A stretch of DNA of 64,000 nt from Chthoniobacterales bacterium (GTDB lineage: Bacteria; Verrucomicrobiota; Verrucomicrobiia; Chthoniobacterales; UBA10450). Positions 45,198 to 53,438 of the stretch are shown piece by piece; positions within the stretch are counted from its first letter, which is position 1; each line of letters starts with the position of its first letter. The translations under genes and the position numbers were made by a program. The stretch is taken from assembly GCA_013821455.1 (NCBI GenBank), contig JACDGS010000012.1, forward strand, positions 27,146 to 91,145. Reading direction: 5' to 3'. The notes below the pieces were generated by a model that was given only the letters and a program-made list of their open reading frames with translations, had not been told where the DNA came from and did not search any database.

Positions 45198-46274
45198 TTA
45201 GGCCATGCCAAGCGCTTCGAGGGTTGGTTCATCGATCGCGCCGGTGACGGTCAGGTCGTAATCGGCCTGATACCCGTTGAGGGCTTCCCGGGTTAACGGT
45301 CCGAGGAGGCCGTCCACTTCGCCGGTGTAGTAACCCATTTCCTGCAGCGACGACTGGACGTCGGCGATGACCTTATCCGGCGGCTCGGCCTGACGCCCCG
45401 CGTAAATCGGGCCATCGTAGGCGTAATACTGTTGGGTCGGGGCGTATCCCCAGGCGGGATACCAATAGCCGGCGTTGAAGTAATAGTAGCCGCCGCCAAT
45501 CAGGACGACGCGGGGATAGTGTGAAGCATACCAGGCGCGATCATGCCTGATCGAATGGTAGCTGCGGAAAGCATTGTAGCGTTGTCCCTGCCAATTCTGG
45601 GCTCCCACAATCGTGCGATTCTCGACGAAGGTGACCGAGACCACGGTTTCCGGTTTCGGCTGGGCATGGAAGTTGGCATTGCGCGATTTGATCGTGGCAA
45701 TGTCAGGCTTCTTCGCTTCCGCGGCGGCTTTGCGCTGTGGATTCTTCTGCGCGGTGGGCGCGGTCGCGGCGGCAGCCTGCGCAGCTGGAGCTGGCTTGGC
45801 TGGTGCGGCGGTGCCGGCGGCTTGGACTGGGGGAGCTGCTTTGGCCGGAGCGGCGGTGGCGGCGGCCTGCGGTGCGGGCGGCGGCTGTCCCTTGTTCCCT
45901 TGGCGATGGCCTTTCTTCGGCGGCGGCGCGGGCTGGGCCGTGCCTTCAGCTTCTGCTTTTGGTTGCGGCTCCGCTTTCGGTTGCGATTCCGCCGTTGGCT
46001 CTGGCTGTGCAGCGGGATTTGTTTTTGCCGCTTCCTGATTTTGAGCGCGCTGGCCGGCGTGCGCGCGCTTCTGTGCCGGACGTTCCCCGGGACCAGCCGG
46101 AGGACGCTGGGCTTGATCGTCGGAGGCGTTTTGTCCCTGCCGCTCTTCCGCGCGGGCCTTCTTGCGCTCTTTTTTCTTTTCCTGCTGTTGCTGGTCATCC
46201 TGCTGGGCGTGGACCTGGAGAGCCAGGGCCAGGGTCGAGGCGACCAATGCTGCGATAAGTTTCTTCATATTCAT
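45198..46274 (-). CDS. Exported low-complexity protein with C-terminal peptidoglycan-binding domain
   Basis: The 358-aa product has a signal peptide (KKLIAALVASTLALALQVHAQ). A charged Gln/Lys/Arg stretch and a long Pro/Ala/Gln-rich region follow (about residues 55-190). A YXTH-like Tyr/Trp-rich block is next (GGGYYYFNAGYWYPAWGY). The end is a PG_binding_1-type domain: DVQSSLQEMGYYTGEVDGLLGPLTREALNGYQADYDLTVTGAIDEPTLEALG. It is likely periplasmic and murein-associated. An intrinsic terminator follows. Confidence 0.82.
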   Translation of the reverse strand: MNMKKLIAALVASTLALALQVHAQQDDQQQQEKKKERKKARAEERQGQNASDDQAQRPPAGPGERPAQKRAHAGQRAQNQEAAKTNPAAQPEPTAESQPKAEPQPKAEAEGTAQPAPPPKKGHRQGNKGQPPPAPQAAATAAPAKAAPPVQAAGTAAPAKPAPAAQAAAATAPTAQKNPQRKAAAEAKKPDIATIKSRNANFHAQPKPETVVSVTFVENRTIVGAQNWQGQRYNAFRSYHSIRHDRAWYASHYPRVVLIGGGYYYFNAGYWYPAWGYAPTQQYYAYDGPIYAGRQAEPPDKVIADVQSSLQEMGYYTGEVDGLLGPLTREALNGYQADYDLTVTGAIDEPTLEALGMA

Positions 46275-46435
46275 TTAGTCAGGTAATCTCCGTTTTTCAT
46301 TCATTCTCACTTGGGTTGCAAGCAAGAAACGGTCCTAGCTTCGCCGCTGTCAAGGTTCGGGCGTTCCGATGGACGAGCTGCCGTAACGGATACGAAGTAA
46401 CGGCCGGGCTTTCAAACGCTGCAAGGCAGAGCGTT

Positions 46436-46488
46436 ATTGGTTACTGGTTATTGGTTATTGGTTATTGGTGATTGGTTATTGGTTATTG
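46436..46488 (+). repeat. GGTTATT heptamer microsatellite
   Basis: About seven units with two single-base variants (GGTTACT, GGTGATT). A REP-like unit (about 46380-46422) precedes it. Both lie between the 46274 start and the 46529 stop. Confidence 0.85.
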
Positions 46489-46525
46489 GGAGGCGGCGGC
46501 GAGGTGAAAAGTCGAAGGGGGAAGT

Positions 46526-46541
46526 CCTTTACTCGTTAGGC
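46526..46541 (-). repeat. 16-nt dispersed word (exact consensus) overlapping a stop
   Basis: Sense orientation and overlapping the end of the Cdd1-like gene, whose final codons and stop read ...CTG CCT AAC GAG TAA. Confidence 0.9.
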
Positions 46542-46825
46542 AGAGTTCTTTTTCGCTCGGCGGTGTAATGCCACCAGGGGTGAGCGGGAGCGCCTTCCAT
46601 AAAGCGGACCGCGGAGATGAAGGTGTCAAGCACACACGGGTCCTGTCGCGCATGAGTCTTACGGCAGAGCGTGCGATAGAGTTTCCAAGGGTCTTTGCCG
46701 ACGAGTTGGCGGGGCTGGTTGATGCCGAGCAGCCGCAGATCGTCCGCCAGTGATGGTCCGATGTTGGGGATAGATTCGAGCGCGGTGGCCGAGCGGGCGT
46801 TGGATGCTTTTAAGTGTTTCGCCAT
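46529..46825 (-). CDS. Cdd1-type helix-hairpin-helix protein
   Basis: The product of about 98 aa reads LESIPNIGPSLADDLRLLGINQPRQLVGKDPWKLYRTLCRKT and QDPCVLDTFISAVRFMEGAPAHPWWHYTAERK. This is the pathogenicity-locus Cdd1 family, whose IPNIGPSxADDL helix-hairpin-helix suggests nucleic-acid binding. The ATG at 46825 (MAKHLKASNARS) is preferred to 46879. The stop codon and the last residues (LPNE) are supplied by the 16-nt dispersed word. Confidence 0.85.
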   Translation of the reverse strand: MAKHLKASNARSATALESIPNIGPSLADDLRLLGINQPRQLVGKDPWKLYRTLCRKTHARQDPCVLDTFISAVRFMEGAPAHPWWHYTAERKRTLPNE

Positions 46826-46934
46826 GGGATAAGGCTTATAAAATACTGAAACGCCGGAATACTGGAAAGCTGAGACCATGAAAGGTAATTCGGGAATAGT
46901 TATCGCTTAGAGGTTGCTGATTACAGGACTAATC

Positions 46935-46970
46935 CGTGCCGAGCTCGCCTACTTCGGGCGCGATGAACTC
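46935..46970 (-). pseudogene. Tiny remnant matching the YbdK-type ligase
   Basis: About 34 nt (GAGCTCGCCTACTTCGGGCG and following) differ at only one or two positions from 56659-56692 within the carboxylate-amine ligase gene, and read EFIAPEVGELG on the minus strand. Nothing else around it matches. Confidence 0.4.
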
Positions 46971-47123
46971 CCTCCCTCCTTGAACTACAATTTCATTGCC
47001 TGCTCGGCGAATACCAAATCACGCAGGCCCCTGCAACTGGTCACAACTACCGGTTTCGCGGCCGCATATCCTGCGCTTCTGACTCCGCATCGTGACTAGT
47101 GCGTTGCCAACCGCCCATGACGA

Positions 47124-48029
47124 TCATTTAGGGCGGTTCTTCAGATCCTGCACTGCCCGCACAACTTCATCCACCGTCCAACCGTTGCCGCGCCAGAGTT
47201 TGGCGACCTTGCCGGCCGGGGAGATCAGCGCGGTTGTTAAGCCATGGCTGATTGTGCCGCCTTCCGTTTGCCGATAAACAGCAAAGGCTTTCGTTAGTTC
47301 GTCGATTTGCGCAGGCTCTCCAGTCGCGAACTTCCAAATGTTCGAGTCGGCGTTTTCATGCTGAGCGTATTGCGTCAACACCGCGGGCGTATCGAATTGC
47401 GGGTCGATCGTGATGCTAAGCAGTCGCGTTTCGGCAGTCGCACCGCGGGCACTCTTTATCGTGCTTTGCAGCTCCGCGAACTTCTTCGAGATGAGCGGGC
47501 AAAAGTTAGGCATAGGGCAACGAGTAAAAATGAACGTCACGACGGTTGGATGACCACGCAGGGTCTCCACCGTGATCTTCTCACCTGCTTCAATCGTTAG
47601 GTTGAATGCCGGAAGCGCGTCGCCTTCTTTCAGTCTTTGCGGACCCTCGCTTGCGCTGGCAGGCAGCGACGCGGCCGCTCCTTTCGGCAGATGAACTTCG
47701 GTCGCGTCGATCTTTGTCACATTTGCGATGGAAAAATCCTTTGCGGTCACTTCGAGGCGAAACGCAATCGCGTCGCCGATACGAAGAAGGGCGATTTCCT
47801 TCGGGTTGCGCGCGCTGAAGGGCATCGTCATTGACGGCATAAACTCGGGAATCGTTTCATGCTCGATCTCAACCGTCGCGCGGTCCGGTGCGAAGCCGCG
47901 CACGATGCCGCGCACGTCGTAGTGCCGCGCGTCCGTGTCTGATGTGTTCGATCGGCCGCAGGCGGCAAGGCAAAGTGCGAGAGCACAGGCCAGTGCGAAG
48001 TGAGTGCGGCGCGTCCCGGAGTCGTTCAT
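47124..48029 (-). CDS. CusF-like plus Sco1/SenC copper lipoprotein
   Basis: The product of about 301 aa starts with a lipobox signal (FALACALALCLAAC). The first domain (residues about 40-110) resembles CusF-type copper-binding proteins: VRGIVRGFAPDRATVEIEHETIPEFMPSMTMPFSA, with His/Met in the copper-site positions. The second is Sco1/SenC thioredoxin-like: FIFTRCPMPNFCPLISKKF provides the Cys pair (CPMPNFC) and ISHGLTTALI the His ligand. It should deliver copper in the periplasm, plausibly to NosZ CuA. It is divergent from the azurin-nosZ operon. ATG 48029 is chosen before the signal; a start at 48092 would overlap the FNR-type box. Confidence 0.88.
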   Translation of the reverse strand: MNDSGTRRTHFALACALALCLAACGRSNTSDTDARHYDVRGIVRGFAPDRATVEIEHETIPEFMPSMTMPFSARNPKEIALLRIGDAIAFRLEVTAKDFSIANVTKIDATEVHLPKGAAASLPASASEGPQRLKEGDALPAFNLTIEAGEKITVETLRGHPTVVTFIFTRCPMPNFCPLISKKFAELQSTIKSARGATAETRLLSITIDPQFDTPAVLTQYAQHENADSNIWKFATGEPAQIDELTKAFAVYRQTEGGTISHGLTTALISPAGKVAKLWRGNGWTVDEVVRAVQDLKNRPK

Positions 48030-48081
48030 ACCCCTAATGAAGGGGCGGGATACGAAGCTTCCAGAGAATTCGTTCAAAGCC

Positions 48082-48095
48082 TTGATGTGCATCAA
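48082..48095. promoter_or_regulatory. FNR/DNR-type binding site
   Basis: TTGATGTGCATCAA is a perfect TTGAT-N4-ATCAA palindrome. It lies 36 nt before the azurin-like ATG and 53 nt before the Sco-type ATG, in the divergent promoter region. A Crp/Fnr-family gene closes the nos operon. Confidence 0.75.
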
Positions 48096-48130
48096 GGCGG
48101 CGTTTCCTGGATCAGGCGAGGAGTATTCTT

Positions 48131-48616
48131 ATGAAAAAATCAGTTTGGCAGTCAATTTCGGTTCTCGGTCTCGGGTGCGGCGCACTGCTGCTTTCCGTCA
48201 CCTCATGTTCGCGCGCACCGGAAGCGCCGCCGAAAGAGGTGACGATTCAGGCCGATGATAAAATGCGGTTCGACGTCACCGCTTTTGAAGCCAAACCTGG
48301 GCAAAAAATTTCCGTTACGCTAAAGAACGTCGGCACGACGCCGAAGCTCTCAATGGGCCACAACTTCCTCATGCTTGATCGAAGCGTGAATGTGCAAAAT
48401 GTGACGAAATTCCTCGACGCCGCGTCAACCGAAGCGTCGCACGACTATGTTCCGCCTGGTTCCAAGGAAGTGCTCGCGCACACCAAGCTGCTCGGACCCG
48501 GCGAGACCGACACGGTGACTTTCAACGCCCCGCAGATTCCCGGCGAGTATCTCTATCTCTGTTCGTTTCCAGGCCACTACTCCCAAGGCACCAAAGGTTT
48601 TATGACCGTTAAGTAA
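48131..48616 (+). CDS. Azurin/plastocyanin-like blue copper lipoprotein
   Basis: The 161-aa product has a lipoprotein signal (VLGLGCGALLLSVTSC). Its cupredoxin domain carries the likely copper ligands His in SMGHNFL and the Cys-His-Met set in YLYLCSFPGHYSQGTKGFM. It is a periplasmic electron carrier and the first gene of the nos operon, 13 nt before nosZ, so electron donation to NosZ is a reasonable inference. GAGGAG lies 8 nt before the ATG. Confidence 0.9.
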   Translation: MKKSVWQSISVLGLGCGALLLSVTSCSRAPEAPPKEVTIQADDKMRFDVTAFEAKPGQKISVTLKNVGTTPKLSMGHNFLMLDRSVNVQNVTKFLDAASTEASHDYVPPGSKEVLAHTKLLGPGETDTVTFNAPQIPGEYLYLCSFPGHYSQGTKGFMTVK

Positions 48617-48629
48617 ATCAGGATCAACA

Positions 48630-50621
48630 ATGAAAAATAACGCCTCAGCCAGCTATTTGGTCACAGTCGCGGTCATCGTCGGCGCTTTCGGCCTAACGAG
48701 TTGTGGGAAATCGACCACGGCGAAGAACGAGCGCAGCGCCAACGCGCAAGCTACCTACGTCGCACCCGGCGAGCAGGACGAATACTACCTTTTCTATTCG
48801 GGCGGGCATTCCGGACAGGTGTTCGTGGCGGGCATTCCGTCGATGCGTCATATCACCACCATCCCGGTCTATGCGCCTTATCCGGCGACGGGTTACGGAT
48901 TCGATGAAGAATCGAAAAAAATGCTGGGTGATTATACCTGGGGCGATGTCCATCATCCGGCTTTGTCGCAGACAGCCTCGAAGTATGACGGTCGCTGGCT
49001 ATTCGTGAACGACAACGCGAACAACCGCGTGGCGCGGATCGATCTGCGCGATTTCAAAACGCATCAAATCCTCGGGCCAATTCCGAACTCAAGCGGGAAT
49101 CACGGCTCATCTTTCGTCACGGAGAACACCGAATATTTGATGGTAGCAACACGGTTCTCCGTGCCGCTGCCGAAAGGACGTGTCGCGGATCCGAACGATT
49201 ACGCGAAGGAGTTCAACGGCATGGTCAGCGCGCTTAAAGTCGATCCGCAGACGGGCGAGATGAGCGTCGCGTGGCAGATTCTGACGCCGCCGTTTGACTG
49301 GGACCTCGCGTCGACCGGGAAGGGTCCAAGTAGCGGTTGGGCCTTTTGGACGAGCTACAACAGCGAGATGGCGCACGACGTTCTGGAGGCGAACGCCAGC
49401 CAGAAGGACCGCGACCTTACTGCGATCGTGAACTGGAAAGCGGCGGCGCAAGCGGTGGCTGATGGCAAGGCGCAGGACATGGGCGGCGTGCCAGTGCTCG
49501 ATCCAGCAAGGGTTCCAGGGATTCTTTACTTCCTGCCGATCGGCAAATCGCCGCACGGTGTTGATGTTGATCCGAGCGGCAAGTGGATCGCGTACGGCGG
49601 CAAGCTGCAGCCTTCTGTGACGGTGGTGAATTTCGAGAAGCTCCAGGCCGCGATCAATAACAAGACCTTTGACGGCGATTTCCGCGGCACGCCGATTGTG
49701 AAATACGAGTCTGTCGTGGAAGGCGAAGTTCCGGTCGGGCTTGGCCCGTTGCACACTCAATACGACGGCGCGGGTAACGCTTACACGGCGATGTTCATCG
49801 ATTCGAACATCACGAAATGGAAGCTGCCGCCGTGGAGCGACGACGAGCGCAAGGACATGAACAAGACGGTGCTCGACAAGGTCTCCACGCATTTCAGCAC
49901 CGGCCACCTGGTGGTGGCGGGCAGCGACACCGCGCATCCGTACGGGAAGTGGCTTGTCGCGATGAACAAACTTTCCGCCGGTCGCCACATCAACGTCGGC
50001 CCCGCTCAACCCGAGTCGAGTCAGCTCATGGATATCAGCGGCGCGAAGATGAAGATGGTCGCGGAGGCTTATACCGAGCCGGAGCCGCACTTTGCACAAA
50101 TCCTCAAAGTCAGCGAAATCCAGCCGATCGAAGCTTACCCGAAAGCGGAAAACAAAGATCCGAACGCGGTCTGGGACAAAGAACACACGGGCGTGACGCG
50201 CAATGGCACATCGGTCGAAGCGAAAGTGACCGCGGTCCGCAGTCGGTTTGTGCCGGACCGGATTGACGCGCAAGTCGGCGACGACCTAACGATCCATGTC
50301 ACGAACGTCGAGCAGACCCGTGACATGATTCACGGTTTCGGGTTGGTCGAGAACAACATCAACCTGGTGATGGATCCGGGCGAAACGAAGACCCTTCACA
50401 TCAAGCTGACCAAGCCGGGCGTGTTCCCGTATTACTGTACGAACTTCTGTTCGGCGCTCCACCAGGAGATGCAGGGTTATCTTGTCGTCTCGAATGCTGG
50501 ACAGCCTGTACCCGGCGCGGTTTATACAAATGGCGCAGCGCCGGCTCCGGTTCCAGATGCTGGAGCTAGTGTTCCGGCGACAGCTAATCCGGTCGCGGCC
50601 ACTCCCGCGTCGACGCCTTGA
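48630..50621 (+). CDS. nosZ: Nitrous oxide reductase, clade II (Sec/lipoprotein type)
   Basis: It reduces N2O to N2 in the periplasm. The 663-aa product has a Sec-type lipobox (VIVGAFGLTSC, Cys25) rather than a twin-arginine signal, as in clade II enzymes. CuZ-site histidines are visible in GDVHHPALS (about 108-109) and GNHGSSF. The C-terminal cupredoxin has the CuA set CTNFCSALHQEM (C603, C607, H611, M614). A Pro/Ala-rich tail follows. AGGA lies upstream of the ATG. The signal peptide contains an in-frame GCCTAACGAG core (48691-48700), encoding L-T-S. Confidence 0.96.
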   Translation: MKNNASASYLVTVAVIVGAFGLTSCGKSTTAKNERSANAQATYVAPGEQDEYYLFYSGGHSGQVFVAGIPSMRHITTIPVYAPYPATGYGFDEESKKMLGDYTWGDVHHPALSQTASKYDGRWLFVNDNANNRVARIDLRDFKTHQILGPIPNSSGNHGSSFVTENTEYLMVATRFSVPLPKGRVADPNDYAKEFNGMVSALKVDPQTGEMSVAWQILTPPFDWDLASTGKGPSSGWAFWTSYNSEMAHDVLEANASQKDRDLTAIVNWKAAAQAVADGKAQDMGGVPVLDPARVPGILYFLPIGKSPHGVDVDPSGKWIAYGGKLQPSVTVVNFEKLQAAINNKTFDGDFRGTPIVKYESVVEGEVPVGLGPLHTQYDGAGNAYTAMFIDSNITKWKLPPWSDDERKDMNKTVLDKVSTHFSTGHLVVAGSDTAHPYGKWLVAMNKLSAGRHINVGPAQPESSQLMDISGAKMKMVAEAYTEPEPHFAQILKVSEIQPIEAYPKAENKDPNAVWDKEHTGVTRNGTSVEAKVTAVRSRFVPDRIDAQVGDDLTIHVTNVEQTRDMIHGFGLVENNINLVMDPGETKTLHIKLTKPGVFPYYCTNFCSALHQEMQGYLVVSNAGQPVPGAVYTNGAAPAPVPDAGASVPATANPVAATPASTP

Positions 50622-50633
50622 TCCCAGATGTTG

Positions 50634-50701
50634 TAGCCGCCCCGCTGTGTCGGGGCGTGGGCGCTCCGTGTAAATACGGCGACACAGCGCCGTCGCTACA
50701 G
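50634..50701. repeat. Palindromic element between nosZ and the membrane gene
   Basis: TGTAGCCGCCCCGCTGTGTC at the left pairs with GACACAGCGCCGTCGCTACA at the right; related in ends (TGTAGC/GCTACA) but not identical to the 69-bp family. A repeat core GCCTAACGAA (50714-50723) follows and runs into the next start codon. Confidence 0.7.
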
Positions 50702-50722
50702 TCCGCTTCTAGTGCCTAACGA

Positions 50723-51358
50723 ATGAAGAAAAAAATATCGAATCTGCTTGGCCGCGAGTTCCGTTTTCTCGCGCGCCCGCTGAATTTTTGGTCACGTCTG
50801 CTGTTGCTTCTGGCGGCCGTTACGATCTTCGTTTCGCTCTTTTTCCCGCTCTGGCGGATGCATCTTGTCGCCCCGCAATACTCGGACGGACTCGATTTGT
50901 TCATCTACTGCTACAAGATCCTCGGCGGTGGATTAAACGGCCAGCACCTGGTCGAGATCAACAACCTGAATCACTACATCGGTATGGCGCCGATCGTGCA
51001 GGCGGATTTTCTCGAGATGCGGTGGATGCCATTCGTCTTCGGCCTCATTATCCTGATGATTCTGCGCTCAGTCGTGTTCGGCCAGATGGGCAACGTGGTC
51101 GATCTTTTCGCCGTCTATTGCTACTTCGGGATCTTCTCCATTGGGTCGTTTTGGTATCGGCTCTATCAGTACGGGCACAATCTCGATCTGCACGCGCCGA
51201 TGACGATCAAGCCGTTCACGCCGCTGTTGCTCGGCACGAAGCAGATCGCGAATTTTCGCGAGTCTAGTTATCCCGAGCTGGGTGCCATCCTGCTCTGCGC
51301 ATCCGTGCTCATGATCCTGCTCGCCGGTTGGTTTTCGCGCAAGGAAACGGTCGAATGA
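50723..51358 (+). CDS. NosB-like membrane protein of clade II nos cluster
   Basis: The 211-aa product has about four membrane helices: LLLLLAAVTIFVSLFFPLW, FVFGLIILMILRSVVFG, LFAVYCYFGIFSIGSFWY and GAILLCASVLMILLAGWF. Conserved-looking periplasmic loops contain LDLFIYCYKILGGG and INNLNHYIGMAPI. Clade II nos clusters typically carry such a membrane gene (often called nosB) right after nosZ. Its role is not established. Its TGA overlaps the nosD ATG as ATGA. Calling it nosB is inference from position and topology. Confidence 0.7.
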   Translation: MKKKISNLLGREFRFLARPLNFWSRLLLLLAAVTIFVSLFFPLWRMHLVAPQYSDGLDLFIYCYKILGGGLNGQHLVEINNLNHYIGMAPIVQADFLEMRWMPFVFGLIILMILRSVVFGQMGNVVDLFAVYCYFGIFSIGSFWYRLYQYGHNLDLHAPMTIKPFTPLLLGTKQIANFRESSYPELGAILLCASVLMILLAGWFSRKETVE

Positions 51359-52689
51359 TCACGCACGCTCTGCCGCGCTTTTTTCTCCTGCTCCTGATCG
51401 CGCTCGCCATCGGGACTTCCAACGCGGCAACTCTCCAGGATCGCATCAACGCCGCCGCGCCTAACGAGACCATCCACATTGCGGCAGGCGTGTACGGCGG
51501 TGCGATAGTCATCAATAAGCAGCTCACGCTTGTGGGCGAACCAGGAGCGGAAGTCCGCGGTCCCGGCGTCGGTAAAGTCATCACGATCGCCGCCGATGAC
51601 GTCACCGTTACTGGGCTCCGCATCACAGATTCAGGATTGAATCTGTTCGACGATGACGCGGCAGTTTTCGTCACCGGCAATCGCGCGACGATCGAGAACG
51701 ATACAATCGCGAATTCCCTTCACGGGATTTATCTCAAGAAGGTTTCTGGCGCGCGCATATTAGGAAATCGAATCGAAGGCAAGACAACCATCGCAGCTTC
51801 GAGTGAGCCGGTGGAAAAAGGCGTCGGACAAAGCGCGGAGAACTGCGATACCACTCTCGTGGAAAACCGCCGTGGCAACGGCATTCACCAATGGAATTGC
51901 GACGGCAATCTGATCAGCGGCAACGATATCAGCGAGACCCGCGACGGGATTTACTTTTCGTTCACGAACAACTCGCGGGTGGAAAACAACGTCGTGCATC
52001 GCACGCGCTATGGACTGCACTACATGTATTCCGACGGCAACGTTTTCGAGAATAACACCTTTACTGAAAACGCCGCCGGCGCCGCGATCATGTTCTCGAA
52101 AGGTTTGACGATTCGCGGCAATCGTTTCGTGAATAACCGCGGGTTTCGCGCCTACGGACTTATCTTTCAATCCACCGACAACAGCCTTCTCGAGAAGAAC
52201 GATATCGAGCTAAATGCTGTCGGACTGTCGTTCAGTCAGTGCATTGGGAACACCGTTACCGGAAACAATGTTCGCGGGAATTACATCGGCTTGAAGTTCG
52301 GTTCGAACTCGGACGACAACCGTTTCAGCGAGAATCAGTTCGTGCGCAATCTGCACCCGGTCGAAACAAGCACGGCAAAGGGCGACAGTAATAAATGGGC
52401 GGTCAAGGGCGTCGGCAATTTCTGGGAGGACGGAGCCGACCTGGACTTTAACCGCGACGGGATCGGTGACTTGCCGCATCGCGAGATCGACCTTTTCGGC
52501 GTTCTTCGTCGCGATTTCCCGGCGGTAGCATTTCTTTCGGACAGTCCAACGGTGAAGCTGCTGCGCTTCGCGAACGAGCGCGCCACGATTCCGGGCCTAA
52601 GCACGATTGATGATCCATCGCCGCTGACTTCCCAGTTCTGGAAGATTCGTGCCCACCGCGCCGCGCGCGCCATTGTGCCTAACAAGTGA
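51355..52689 (+). CDS. nosD: NosD copper-site maturation protein
   Basis: A periplasmic beta-helix protein required for CuZ assembly in NosZ. The product is about 444 aa with a signal peptide (FFLLLLIALAIGTSNA), then many parallel beta-helix turns such as GNRATIENDTIANSLHGIYLKK, NLISGNDISETRDGIYFSFT and NVFENNTFTENAAGAAIMF. The C-terminal GNFWEDGADLDFNRDGIGDLPH is a NosD hallmark. The ATG at 51355 overlaps the preceding stop. A GCCTAACGAG core lies at 51459-51468 and encodes APNE. Confidence 0.93.
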   Translation: MITHALPRFFLLLLIALAIGTSNAATLQDRINAAAPNETIHIAAGVYGGAIVINKQLTLVGEPGAEVRGPGVGKVITIAADDVTVTGLRITDSGLNLFDDDAAVFVTGNRATIENDTIANSLHGIYLKKVSGARILGNRIEGKTTIAASSEPVEKGVGQSAENCDTTLVENRRGNGIHQWNCDGNLISGNDISETRDGIYFSFTNNSRVENNVVHRTRYGLHYMYSDGNVFENNTFTENAAGAAIMFSKGLTIRGNRFVNNRGFRAYGLIFQSTDNSLLEKNDIELNAVGLSFSQCIGNTVTGNNVRGNYIGLKFGSNSDDNRFSENQFVRNLHPVETSTAKGDSNKWAVKGVGNFWEDGADLDFNRDGIGDLPHREIDLFGVLRRDFPAVAFLSDSPTVKLLRFANERATIPGLSTIDDPSPLTSQFWKIRAHRAARAIVPNK

Positions 52690-53438
52690 TGATCGCGGCG
52701 GAAAACCTAACGAAGAACTATGGCCGCACGCCAGTCCTGCGCGGTCTCACGCTTCGCGCCGAACCTGGCGAGATTACGTTGCTCGTGGGCGCAAATGGCG
52801 CAGGCAAGAGCACCACGATGAAGGTGCTCGCGGGCTTGATCCGGCCGGGCGGGGGCAGGGCGACCGTGCACGGCTTGGATGTCGTTACCGACCGGATCAA
52901 CGCGCAACGCTTGCTCTCTTACCTTCCGCAGAGCCCGAGCTTTCATCTGCGGCTGACATGCGCGGAAGTGCTCCGGTTCTATGCGCGACTGCGCGGTGTG
53001 ATCGTCTCCCGATGCGATGCGATGCTCGAGTTGACAGGATTGAGCGAGGTCGCGCGCGTCCGCACGGGAAAACTCTCTGGCGGAATGCGTCAGCGGCTCG
53101 GACTAGCACTCTTGTTACTCGCGGATGCGCCAGTGCTTCTTCTGGACGAACCGGGACTTAGCCTTGATCCCTCATGGCGAAAGCGCCTGCAGGGAACGCT
53201 GCAATTTGAAGCGCAACGCGGCAAGACAGTGCTCATCACGACGCACCTGGTCGCGGAGTGGAACGGCGTGGCGGATCGCTGCCTCCTTTGTGGCGACGGC
53301 GTGATCGAACGTGAGCTCGATCCAACCGATCTCCCGCATGATTTCGGGGACTCAACATCGTCGCTCCACGAGTGCGATCGCGAGATGCCATCGCCAGTCT
53401 CCGTAGAAAATGAACTTCGCTCTATCGTCTCCATTTGA
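52689..53438 (+). CDS. nosF: NosF ABC transporter ATPase
   Basis: The 249-aa ATPase has GANGAGKST (Walker A), LPQSPSFHL (Q loop region), LSGGMRQRLGLALLLL (signature), VLLLDEPGLSLD (Walker B) and the switch His in LITTHLV. With NosY it forms the exporter that supports NosZ maturation, probably handling a sulfur species for CuZ. The ATG at 52689 shares a base with the nosD stop (TGATG). A CCTAACGA core (52706-52713) encodes L-T-K. Confidence 0.93.
   Translation: MIAAENLTKNYGRTPVLRGLTLRAEPGEITLLVGANGAGKSTTMKVLAGLIRPGGGRATVHGLDVVTDRINAQRLLSYLPQSPSFHLRLTCAEVLRFYARLRGVIVSRCDAMLELTGLSEVARVRTGKLSGGMRQRLGLALLLLADAPVLLLDEPGLSLDPSWRKRLQGTLQFEAQRGKTVLITTHLVAEWNGVADRCLLCGDGVIERELDPTDLPHDFGDSTSSLHECDREMPSPVSVENELRSIVSI

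Noticed and set aside
49107..50273. 388-codon minus-strand ORF
   Set aside because: Antisense of nosZ; no protein family features.
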